Source: Triplophysa rosa
Taxonomy: Eukaryota; Chordata; Actinopteri; Cypriniformes; Nemacheilidae
Reading direction: 5' to 3'
Length of the DNA: 64,000 nt
NCBI RefSeq assembly: GCF_024868665.1
Contig: NC_079896.1
Coordinates: 3,507,029 to 3,571,028 of the forward strand
Position numbers and translations under genes: made by a program. Position 1 is the first letter of the stretch; the number at the start of each line of letters is the position of its first letter. Below, one piece after another: positions 1-9,375 of the stretch. The notes beneath the pieces are model-generated. The model was given only the letters and a program-made list of their open reading frames with translations. It had not been told where the DNA came from and ran no database searches.

Positions 1-1652
1 AACTGACGTGGATTTGTGGGGGTGTGGTTACACGAGGCGTTTCAAACAGGTCTGGGTGAGCATTCGCTTTTAGATAGAATGCATCTTTTGTTCCCACACT
101 TTAATTTTTGCAATTTTACGTGTCTAATACGTGCATGGCCAACTTATCCACCTTATTTTTGACGTAAATGTGGGCGCCGCCATCTTTGAGCTGTTTGTGT
201 TTAGACTTCCGGTGAGCCACTATAGCTAATGACAGTCGTATTGCGAGTGAGACAAGTGTGCTGTTTTGACTGCCAAGTTCATATTTATTATGGAACCCAA
301 AGGTACAAGCGTAATGTGTGCAGTTAGAGGTCGCCATAATAGCCGGCACAAACGCAAAAAATGTCTGCAAAACATGTGCTTTGATCATAATACACGCACC
401 AGAGCTGAATCTGGATGTCGCGCACCCTATGATCTGCATCCATTATTCATTAGCCTACTGGATTCCCTTTCTCCTGGACAATTGACCTACTTGACTACAA
501 TTACTAATAAACTATTACTAACGTTTATTAATAAACGTTAAAAGGCAGGAGTTTACGGGGAGAGTTAGCGCAACGAAAACAGTATAGTGGTATAATAATA
601 TTAGCAGTCGCTAAAATGTAGCTGTTAGCATTTGTATATGTATTTATCAGTTAAAAACTTAATAGGCTAAAGCAAACCTACCTGCCAGAAGATCGAAGCT
701 GCATGACTAACAGTTACAGGACTTGCCCTGTCATTACATTACACTTTCATTAATTTGGCAGACGCTTTTATCCAAAGAACATTTAACATTTTGTCAACAC
801 GCTATACAGTAGGCTACTGCTGCTAGCCTTTACCAGGCCATGCTACTAGGAGGGTTAAAGCTGAAGCAAGCAAGGGAGAGAATGAATAACATGAATCATT
901 GTCTTTATTTAATAGAAGCAGACAGTTATTGGTTAGTATGTTTTGAGTTGTTTTTAAAAAGTTGTGATGGATGCTGCAGCTCGGTGGAGACCTGCCGTCT
1001 CCGTTCTTACGTTATTAGTTTGACTGCCACTTTGACTGGTATTCACATCTGCTTTTAAAAACACGAATTCGTGGTCCGTCATGTCCAAATTTCGACGGAC
1101 TTTCCCACTGTGCATGTAACATTACTGTTACGTCTGTGCTTGTATGCTTGTGCATCGAAGACCCGTCAACTCCGAGAGAAAATACGAAGTAATTGAATAA
1201 ATCCTCATAAGATATATCAGGCCAGTTCATCCTCCCACTGTGTAATACATCGCAGGTGTGAAAAATATTCATCATAGCTGTTTTAAAAGCATTTTGAGCG
1301 TGCTCCCGCTGCGACACACTTCCATTGTTTTCCACCGGCCGGCTAATAATATGGAAGTCTTAACACAAAACGGAAGTACGTCACGTCGTTTACTTCCGCG
1401 TTCAATAAGAAGGTGGATAACACACCAAAGACACAGAAAAACACATATTCGCGCCATATGACCCCTTTAATTTTCACTTAAAAATAACTTTTGATTGAAT
1501 TTCTAGCGAGAAATTAGTATTGTGGTTTTTAAATATTAGTTATTGTAAAGACGCTCTCTGTTTATAATTCAAATAGAAGTCTGAGACGCTGCCTATGAAG
1601 CAGCTGCCCTCGTGCACAAATGCCGCCTCTGAACATTGCCAGCTGCTATTTG
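1..1652. repeat. Left arm of a 1.65-kb near-perfect inverted repeat
   Basis: This segment is the reverse complement of 6,978-8,629. Every compared point obeys position + partner = 8,630, so the alignment has no net insertion or deletion, and the stretches I compared directly (around 61-120, 541-600 and 1,501-1,560) match base for base. Homology stops sharply at 1,653, where a hAT-type end begins five bases later. The arm corresponds to the interior of the DNA transposon at 6,889-9,349 and lacks that element's innermost 89 bases. It is cut by the window start, so it may continue to the left. The open frames in it are the same ones seen in the right arm. Confidence 0.95.
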
Positions 1653-1657
1653 CTAAG

Positions 1658-1850
1658 CAGTGGTGAACGAAGTACACAACTTCCTTACTTGAGTGAAAGT
1701 ACAGATACTGGTCAAATATTACTCCACTACAAGTAGAAGTTGCAAAGACAGATTCTTACTTGAGTAAAAGTACAGAAGTACGTGCTTTTAAAAGTACTCA
1801 AGTATTAAAAGTAAATTTACTTTATGTCAGCTGTGCATTGTTTTATTGTC
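1658..1850. mobile_element. hAT-type transposon end (CAGTGGTGAACGAAGTA)
   Basis: The segment begins with CAGTGGTGAACGAAGTA and continues with a series of ACTTGAGTAAAAGTAC-like motifs, the layout of fish hAT termini with subterminal repeats. The 8 bases before it (1,650-1,657) do not match the 8 bases after the other hAT-type end at 4,899, and the two termini differ in sequence. They are therefore probably ends of two different insertions joined by later rearrangement. The family assignment rests on the terminus only. Confidence 0.6.
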
Positions 1851-1913
1851 GTATACCTTATGCATCTGAAGCAACCTACTGAATACACTGAGCAGCTCAC
1901 GGTATCAGTTGTA

Positions 1914-2014
1914 TTAAAGGAGTAGTTCACTTCAAAATTTGCCCCCATTGATTTTTATTCAATGGGGTACCCCAATTGAATGGGGGCAAATTTTGCAGTG
2001 AGCAACTCCTTTAA
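1914..2014. mobile_element. TTAA-flanked palindromic MITE, 93 bp
   Basis: TTAA lies at 1,914-1,917 and 2,011-2,014. The sequence between them folds on itself: the left half reads AGGAGTAGTTCACTTCAAAA and then a CCCCCATTG stem, and the right half is its inverted copy with a few changes. It carries no coding capacity. TTAA targets are typical of piggyBac and Kolobok superfamilies. Confidence 0.75.
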
Positions 2015-2104
2015 GAGCATTATATGTTTAGCACATATATGTTTAGTTTAGATGTAATCCTGTATGATCATGTAGCCTAATTATCCTCATTAGCCCTAGA
2101 CATA

Positions 2105-3699
2105 CAGTGAGGGAAATAAGTATTTGATCCCCTGCTGATTTTGTAAGTTTGCCTACTTACAAACAAATGAAGGGTCTATAATTTTTATGGTGGGTTTATT
2201 TTAACTGATAGACACAGAATATTAAAAAAAATCAGGGGAAAAAATGTTATATAAAGGTTATAAATTGATTGCATTTCAGTCAGTGAAATAAGTTTTTGAT
2301 CCCCAAGCAAAACATAACTTTGTACTTTGTGGAGAAACCCTTGTTGGCAAGCACAGAGGTCAGACATTTCTGATAGTTGGTCACCAGGTTTGCACATGTG
2401 TCCGGATACATTTAGTCCACTCCTCTGTCAATCTTTAAGGTTTCTTGGCTGTCGCTCAGCAAATTGGAGTTTTAGCCTCCTTCACAGAGGTTCTATAGGA
2501 CTAGGGTCTAGAGACTGGCTAGGACATTTAATGTGCTTCTCCTTAAGCCACTATTTGGTTGTCTTGGCAATATGTTTTGCGTCTTTGTCATGTTAAAGGC
2601 TCATCCATGACCCATCTTCAGTGACCTAGTTAAGGGGAGGAGGTTCTCGTCCAAGATTTTACGGTACATGGGCCCGTCCCTCAGCCCCTCAATGCGGTGA
2701 AGTCATCCTGTATACCTGTAGCAGAGAAAAAGCCCTAAAGCAGAATGTTTCCAACACTGTGCTTCTCTGTAGACATGATGTTCTTGGGCTCATAGTCAGC
2801 ATTTCTCTCCCTCCAAACACAGGAGTCCATTTTGGTCTCACAGCAGTGCCAGCACTTTCGCCAAAGCCTTTTCTGAATCATTTTAATAGAATAAACAATA
2901 AATCATTATAGTAAATTAAACTTTGTTCATTGTCAAACTTAAGACGAGCCAGGCGGGCCTTCTTGGGCAGGAGGACCTTGCGGGTGCTTCAGGATTTCAG
3001 TCTACTGTGGCATAGCGTGTTACCAATGTGTTACCAATGTTTTGCTTGCTAACTGTGTTCCCAACTGTCTTGAAATCATTAACAGGCTTCTTCCGTGTAG
3101 TTCTGGGCTGATCTTTAACATTTCTCATGATCATCTTTACCCCATTGGGGAAATATTGCAGGGAGCTCCAGAACAAGGGCATTTGATAGTTATTTTGTAT
3201 ATCTTCTATTTCCAAATAATCACACCAACAGTTGTCTCCTTCTCACCAAGCTTCTGTCTGTAGCCTATTCAAGGTTTGTGCAGGTCTCCAATCTTGTCGC
3301 TGACATCCTTTAAAACCTATTTGGTCTGGACCATGGTGTTGGAGAGGTTGAACTGGAAGATACAGATTCTGTTGGCAGGCATCTTTTATATACATAACAA
3401 GCTGATTTAGGAGTACTTTCTTAAAGTGACAGGACTAATCTGTGGTCCATATAGGCACATAACCAATCTGTGGAGCCAGAATTCTTGCTAGTTGGTAGGG
3501 GATCAAATACTTATTTCACTGACTGAAATGCAAATCAATTTATAACCTTTATATAACATTTTTTCCCCCTGATTTTTTTTAATATTCTGTGTCTATCAGT
3601 TAAAATAAACCCACCATAAAAATTATAGACCCTTCATTTGTTTGTAAGTAGGCAAACTTACAAAATCAGCAGGGGATCAAATACTTATTTCCCTCACTG
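2105..3699 (-). mobile_element. Inactive Tc1/mariner element with IR/DR termini
   Basis: The element is bounded by TA dinucleotides (2,103-2,104 and 3,700-3,701) and has inverted terminal repeats of about 200 bp starting CAGTGAGGGAAATAAGTATT. Each terminal repeat holds an outer and an inner copy of the GATCAAATACTTATTTC-like motif, so it is of the IR/DR type. The two termini are still very similar, which suggests a fairly recent insertion although the transposase inside is broken. Confidence 0.92.
2310..3382 (-). pseudogene. Tc1-like transposase remnant
   Basis: Read on the minus strand from the ATG at 3,382, fragments of a Tc1-type transposase follow in order. There is an N-terminal helix-turn-helix region with a GVKMIMRNVKDQPRTTR-like stretch near 3,000-3,215, and a C-terminal ANKGFSTKYK-like end near 2,330. 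In-frame stops and frame changes break it into pieces, so no functional DDE transposase can be made. It lies wholly inside the TA-flanked element. Any movement of this copy would have needed transposase from elsewhere. Confidence 0.82.
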
Positions 3700-3819
3700 T
3701 ATATGTATTTATGAGCAGTGTTCTTTTATTTTGTATATTCCCTTTACCAGTTTTAGCAGCAATTTACCAGTAAGTAGTAAGGTTCTTGTAAATAGTAAAG
3801 TGTAGAAGCCATGTGTTTG

Positions 3820-4010
3820 TTGGACTTATTACCATAATTTAACTACAAACATAAACTATAAGCTAGTATAATAATGAATATAATGAAACTATGGTATGTT
3901 TAGTTGCTGTGGTTTTACTAAAGATTATTAATTGGAGTATGGTTCCTATATTTAGAAAATGGTAAATTTGTGGATACTGTGGTTTTAATGCAAATACCAT
4001 CCCTGCTGAA
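3820..4010. repeat. AT-rich 'ACTATGGT...GTGGTTTTACT' repeat
   Basis: The stretch is built from motifs such as AACTACAAAC, ACTATGGTATG and GTGGTTTTACTA. The same style of sequence recurs near 47,865-48,075 and 52,850-52,995. It is a dispersed non-coding repeat of unknown superfamily, and its edges are not resolved. Confidence 0.4.
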
Positions 4011-4724
4011 AAAAAACAATGAATTTTTTAATTAGAATGAGATTTTTAAATTAAATTCCTCTTTGTAGTGTGTTTTGGGTTTTATTCCAATAGGATTTAC
4101 CATCCCATCAATAGAATCCATCACATACAAGTAGACAACATAGTATCCATAGTACAATTCCCATTTATAACCATTAAATCCATTACATTTTATGTTGTAT
4201 TTTGGGCAGGGTTCTATTGTTTTTATTTCAACAGGAATACTTCAACTATAGTTACTTCAGTAAAAACATCATTCATTTTCCAAATCGCTTTAAGTGATAT
4301 AACAGCAGATCAGAAGTTAACACGCACGTGTAGCTCAAGGTGTATGTGATGCTTATTTACCGTTTAGCCGTTATGCCGATCATTTTCATGACAATGTTTC
4401 AACGATCTTTGACTGATCGTAACCCACAGATGATTACACCACACTTTAACATGTGCCTTTTTCCTCTTTTAATGTTCTATTTGCCTTTTCAGAGCGCTAT
4501 CAACGATGTAGCAGCGACTACGTTTACATTAGTTTAGCGGGGAAGATCCCAGAGTTGCCAGATTTGCGTTAAAAAAATCTGCCAAATGGCCATTCAAAGC
4601 TTGCCGGAAAACCGCGAGCTTAGAAAAACTGAAATACTTGGCAACAGTAAAAGGTCCTGGCAGATCGCAAGCCAGATAAATTGTGCACACAGGAAACCCC
4701 GCTGCATAGAAACCATTTTCTACT

Positions 4725-4899
4725 TTTGGACCTTTTTATAAATGTAGTGGAGTAAAAAGTATGATATTTGTCTTTCAAATGTAGTCAAGTTAAAGTACAA
4801 GTACTCAGAAAAAATAATACTCAAGTAAAGTACAGATACTCAAAAAGTGTACTTAAGTACAGTACTCAGGCAAATTTACTTCGTTACTGTCCACCTCTG
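4725..4899. mobile_element. hAT-type transposon end (reverse of CAGAGGTGGACAGTAACG)
   Basis: The segment ends with the reverse complement of CAGAGGTGGACAGTAACGAA and contains several degenerate AAGTACAAGTACTC-like subterminal motifs. It differs from the left end at 1,658, and there is no 8-bp duplication joining the two. The terminus belongs to the same broad group as the complete MITE at 11,892-12,302. Confidence 0.6.
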
Positions 4900-5131
4900 G
4901 AACCGAGCTGTGTGCGCTAATGTTGCTCGCATCCAAAGTGTTTTCTATCGTCGTTAAACTCTTACTATCCTCAGATAAAGATTGGATGCGAGACTCTAAT
5001 TCTAAGATCTTCTCTGTCAGCCTAACTATTTCCCTGCATTTATCGCATATAAAGCCCTCGCAGCTGACAGAGAAGGCTAAGCTAAACATATGACATGAGG
5101 TGCAAGTAACAATAATAGGAATAGAAGCCAT
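4900..5131 (-). pseudogene. Retroelement ORF1-like fragment
   Basis: Minus-strand reading from the ATG at 5,131 gives a short protein. It has a Cys-rich start (CTSC followed by CEGFICDKC, a possible zinc knuckle) and then a leucine/isoleucine heptad stretch (IVRLTEKILELESRIQSL) that should form a coiled coil. Fish retroelement first ORFs often have this layout, but I cannot name the family. The frame runs directly into the hAT end at 4,899, so the coding region is truncated and no downstream reverse transcriptase is visible. Confidence 0.45.
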
Positions 5132-5677
5132 AACTCACCGGATTTGAAGTGCAATTCCAATTTACCAAGGTTGCTCGATGGATCGTAGTATACTCGCTTA
5201 AAAGAAACAGTTAGCACACAAGACAAACCAGAGGCAAGATGATATTCCACATGTCCTTAGGGCAACATCATGTTGACCCTGGGACAACATTTAAATCAAC
5301 CAATCAGATTTCAGAAATAAGTTTACAGTTTATTTTAAGTTTAATCTTCCAACCAGGATTAGGTGCTTCTAGACCATTGTTTTTCACTTATCATTTCCCT
5401 CTGATTTTAGGGGTAAGTTATGGTTAGGGTTGGGGTTTGGTGTGAGTTTAGGTTTTATTTATAAAAGTTTTGTCCTTAGGTCATCAACCACTTGGCAAAA
5501 TTAGGTCGAGCCAAAATTGAGGTCCCCATGTGCAAAAAAGCTTATAAATCGTACAGAACAATATTTTTTTAAATCTAAAAATGCAAAAAGTTTCCTATGA
5601 TCTTTAGGTTTAGGGGTAGGGGATAAAATATGCAGTTTGCACAGTATAAAAATCATTACGCCTATGAACTGTCCCCA

Positions 5678-5819
5678 TGTGTGTGTGTGTGTGTGCGTGT
5701 GCGTGCGTGCGTGTGGGTGTGCGTGTGCGTGTGCGTGTGTGTGTGTGCGTGTGCGTGTGCATGTGTGTGCTGTGCGTGCGTGCGTGTGTGTGCGTGTGCG
5801 TGTGTGCGTGCACGTGTGT
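5678..5819. repeat. Long alternating GT/GC tract (Z-DNA prone)
   Basis: About 140 bp of almost unbroken alternating purine and pyrimidine, made of GT, GC and CA steps with GTGCGTGC and GTGCACGTG blocks. Long frames on both strands here (Cys/Val-rich on plus, His/Thr-rich on minus) are repeat artefacts. Confidence 0.95.
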
Positions 5820-6302
5820 CTGAATGTGCTGAAGGACCAGATGTTTGAATAACCAACAACTTAACTGTGTATTACAGAAGCATAGATGCAGAGAGGAAAG
5901 TAGAAAGTTAGACATTAGAGAAAGTGGAATGCGATCAAGGATGCACGTATACAAGATTTGAACTGCATCCTGGTGTGTTTGTTTTTCACAGCTATGGCAT
6001 GTTATTGTTTGTTTTATTTCTCTTTTGATGAACGCCTGTGTATTAGTGTTAAGATGACTTGGTCTGCCAAACAATTACATGATTCAGTGAAGCAAACAAA
6101 TGATTTAGTTGGCATGAGATGCACGGTATTTTGACTAAAGCTATAATAGAGCCATTCTTAAATAAAAAGCAGGCTTTCTTTCTGTTAAGGCAAATAGATC
6201 AAACAGAGCACAATTGTGCGATTTCCAGATTTCCTCTTTTCTCTACTATACAATGAATTGAAAGACCAAAAATAATGAACTGAGGTGGCTTTATATAAAC
6301 AA

Positions 6303-6480
6303 ACTACACACTTAAAAATGAAAGTGCTCAATGATGCCATAGAAGAACAATATCTGACTTCTGTTTCACAAAACATTGTAGTGGAAAAAAGGTTCTTCAG
6401 ATTATTGGTTAGTTCTTTAGATGGTGCTTCTATGACATGGCAGTAAAAACCTTTCGTATCACCTTTACTTTCAAGAGTTT
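6303..6480. mobile_element. Degenerate CACTCTTAAAAATAAAGGTGC-family MITE
   Basis: The left end reads CACACTTAAAAATGAAAGTG and the right end is its inverted relative near 6,460-6,478 (CACCTTTACTTTCAAGAGT). Internal GATGCCATAGAAGAAC and AAAAGGTTCTTC motifs match the larger family member beginning at 6,771 and the copy near 23,810. Confidence 0.6.
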
Positions 6481-7294
6481 GCATTTATGGAAGATGTCAG
6501 ATATGACACGTCTTTATATGATACATATTTCAGTAATTTGAACTGCAGCGTCCAGTTGCATAAACTTAGCCACTAAGTTAAGACTGTGTCTTAACAACTA
6601 GTCTCACTGGCTAGCAATTAGTTAGGACTAATCAGTCTTACTTTTCATATTTCAATTAGCCCAATCTACCTTTTTATGTAACTGAATTAAAGAAGTTATG
6701 ATTAGTCGTGAAGAAAAATATTAGATGACTAACTTCTAAGATGCAGTTTATGCAACCGGCCCCAGGTGTACACTCTTAAAAATAAAGGTGCTTCAAAAGG
6801 TTCTTCCGATTATAAAAAGGTAAGGAAGAGATGGTTCTTTGTGGAACCAAAAATGGTTCCTCTATGGCATTGCTGTGAAAAACCTTTCAGGCCGTGTTCA
6901 CACTTGACGTCTTTTTTAACAAGAAAAAGTTGACAACAGCGCTTTTTTTGTATAAAAAGCTTGCAGCGTTGTGGTTACAAATAGCAGCTGGCAATGTTCA
7001 GAGGCGGCATTTGTGCACGAGGGCAGCTGCTTCATAGGCAGCGTCTCAGACTTCTATTTGAATTATAAACAGAGAGCGTCTTTACAATAACTAATATTTA
7101 AAAACCACAATACTAATTTCTCGCTAGAAATTCAATCAAAAGTTATTTTTAAGTGAAAATTAAAGGGGTCATATGGCGCGAATATGTGTTTTTCTGTGTC
7201 TTTGGTGTGTTATCCACCTTCTTATTGAACGCGGAAGTAAACGACGTGACGTACTTCCGTTTTGTGTTAAGACTTCCATATTATTAGCCGGCCG

Positions 7295-7615
7295 GTGGAA
7301 AACAATGGAAGTGTGTCGCAGCGGGAGCACGCTCAAAATGCTTTTAAAACAGCTATGATGAATATTTTTCACACCTGCGATGTATTACACAGTGGGAGGA
7401 TGAACTGGCCTGATATATCTTATGAGGATTTATTCAATTACTTCGTATTTTCTCTCGGAGTTGACGGGTCTTCGATGCACAAGCATACAAGCACAGACGT
7501 AACAGTAATGTTACATGCACAGTGGGAAAGTCCGTCGAAATTTGGACATGACGGACCACGAATTCGTGTTTTTAAAAGCAGATGTGAATACCAGTCAAAG
7601 TGGCAGTCAAACTAA
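7295..7615 (+). pseudogene. Transposon-derived ORF fragment, PDISYEDLFNYF motif
   Basis: A 106-residue frame inside the DNA transposon, mirrored exactly at 1,015-1,335 on the minus strand. It contains WPDISYEDLFNYFVFSLGVD followed by a KHTSTD stretch. This resembles a pattern I associate with transposon-derived fish proteins that read 'PDIS.ED...YL...KAYKSL', but I cannot confirm the match. No full transposase domain or catalytic DDE set is visible. It may be exon debris captured or left in the element. Confidence 0.35.
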
Positions 7616-8088
7616 TAACGTAAGAACGGAGACGGCAGGTCTCCACCGAGCTGCAGCATCCATCACAACTTTTTAAAAACAACTCAAAACATACTAACCA
7701 ATAACTGTCTGCTTCTATTAAATAAAGACAATGATTCATGTTATTCATTCTCTCCCTTGCTTGCTTCAGCTTTAACCCTCCTAGTAGCATGGCCTGGTAA
7801 AGGCTAGCAGCAGTAGCCTACTGTATAGCGTGTTGACAAAATGTTAAATGTTCTTTGGATAAAAGCGTCTGCCAAATTAATGAAAGTGTAATGTAATGAC
7901 AGGGCAAGTCCTGTAACTGTTAGTCATGCAGCTTCGATCTTCTGGCAGGTAGGTTTGCTTTAGCCTATTAAGTTTTTAACTGATAAATACATATACAAAT
8001 GCTAACAGCTACATTTTAGCGACTGCTAATATTATTATACCACTATACTGTTTTCGTTGCGCTAACTCTCCCCGTAAACTCCTGCCTT

Positions 8089-8364
8089 TTAACGTTTATT
8101 AATAAACGTTAGTAATAGTTTATTAGTAATTGTAGTCAAGTAGGTCAATTGTCCAGGAGAAAGGGAATCCAGTAGGCTAATGAATAATGGATGCAGATCA
8201 TAGGGTGCGCGACATCCAGATTCAGCTCTGGTGCGTGTATTATGATCAAAGCACATGTTTTGCAGACATTTTTTGCGTTTGTGCCGGCTATTATGGCGAC
8301 CTCTAACTGCACACATTACGCTTGTACCTTTGGGTTCCATAATAAATATGAACTTGGCAGTCAA
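8089..8364 (-). pseudogene. Transposon-derived Cys/His-rich ORF fragment
   Basis: A frame mirrored exactly at 266-541 on the plus strand. After an internal Met near 8,340 it shows a short Cys/His-bearing stretch with a basic run RHNSRHKRKKC, a CFDH motif and a C-x-APYDLHP ending. The layout loosely recalls THAP-type zinc fingers of transposon proteins, but the Cys spacing is not a clean match. It converges on the other frame in the element (7,295-7,615), so the two cannot be one simple coding sequence. Confidence 0.3.
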
Positions 8365-9375
8365 AACAGCACACTTGTCTCACTCGCAATACGACTGTCA
8401 TTAGCTATAGTGGCTCACCGGAAGTCTAAACACAAACAGCTCAAAGATGGCGGCGCCCACATTTACGTCAAAAATAAGGTGGATAAGTTGGCCATGCACG
8501 TATTAGACACGTAAAATTGCAAAAATTAAAGTGTGGGAACAAAAGATGCATTCTATCTAAAAGCGAATGCTCACCCAGACCTGTTTGAAACGCCTCGTGT
8601 AACCACACCCCCACAAATCCACGTCAGTTTGTGGTATGATTTGACTAAGACCGCCCAAATGTATATGCAAGTAAGGTGGGTGTACCTGTCAGTACAATTG
8701 TTTTGGAACCTGATGTTCCAAATATGGTAAGAGGCGTTACATTTCCCTCACACGCTTGCAGTATTCTACCAATCACTACGCACTGGTTAACTGGTCAATC
8801 ATAGCACACCTCGCTTTTCAGAGCTATGAGCTTTGTAAAAAATCTGCGTGTTTCAGAGAGGCGGAGCAAAGAGGAGATACAAACATGCACCGTATGTGGA
8901 AAATACAGCGTTTTTGAACCTTAAATTGTGTATACACATTGCATTACATCTAAAACAAACCATAATAGTCGTTTTAGCAGTGTCATATCACCCCTTTAAA
9001 CACATTACATTTATACAAAACTATGCTCCAACGGGTGCTTTGGCCGCCATTTTTTTTTTCGAGTTTGAGCCATCTCGACCAATCACGTTCCTCACATGTT
9101 GTTATGGAAACAACAGGTCTCTGTCATTGGTTAGCTGTGAAAAAGGTGCTTGACGTAGGGCGTTTTTTTCCAGAAAAGTTGAACTTTTTTCAACCTCAAA
9201 AGACGCTCTGAGTTGCAGAAAAAGATGCCGGCGCTGGCGTTTAAAAAAGCGCGCAGGACTTTTTTTGAAAACACGGTTTACTCCATAGGATTACAATGTA
9301 AAACAGACGCTAGCAGCTTCAAAAAAGAAGTAAAGTGTGAACACGGCCTTAAGCACCCTTATTTTTAAGAGTGTA

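Larger units (their letters stand above)
6978..8629. repeat. Right arm of the 1.65-kb near-perfect inverted repeat
   Basis: This is the reverse complement of 1-1,652, with a 5,325-bp spacer between the arms. Because the window begins at the partner of 8,629, that position is not a proven boundary: the transposon to which this arm belongs continues to 9,349. Confidence 0.95.
6889..9349. mobile_element. 2.46-kb DNA transposon with AGGCCGTGTTCACACTT termini
   Basis: Inverted ends AGGCCGTGTTCACACTT (6,889) and its complement ending at 9,349 define the element. Subterminal regions are rich in GCGTTT and GACGC motifs. The right flank is TAAG and the left flank TTTC, so a clean target duplication is not visible; a TTAA target that has since mutated is possible. 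The interior contains only short frames, so this copy is probably non-autonomous or decayed. Most of it (6,978-8,629) is repeated in inverted orientation at 1-1,652. Confidence 0.75.
6771..9373. mobile_element. TA-flanked MITE split by a larger insertion
   Basis: The left terminus CACTCTTAAAAATAAAGGTG begins at 6,771 after TA. The right terminus is its inverted copy ending at 9,373, followed by TA (9,374-9,375). The host element was only a few hundred bases long; it has been opened between 6,888 and 9,350 by the 2.46-kb transposon described separately. The terminal TA pair and short inverted repeats suggest a Tc1/mariner-mobilised MITE. Confidence 0.75.

Noticed and set aside
5610..6074. His/Thr-rich 154-codon minus-strand frame
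   Set aside because: The HTHTHT stretch is translated GT/GC microsatellite.
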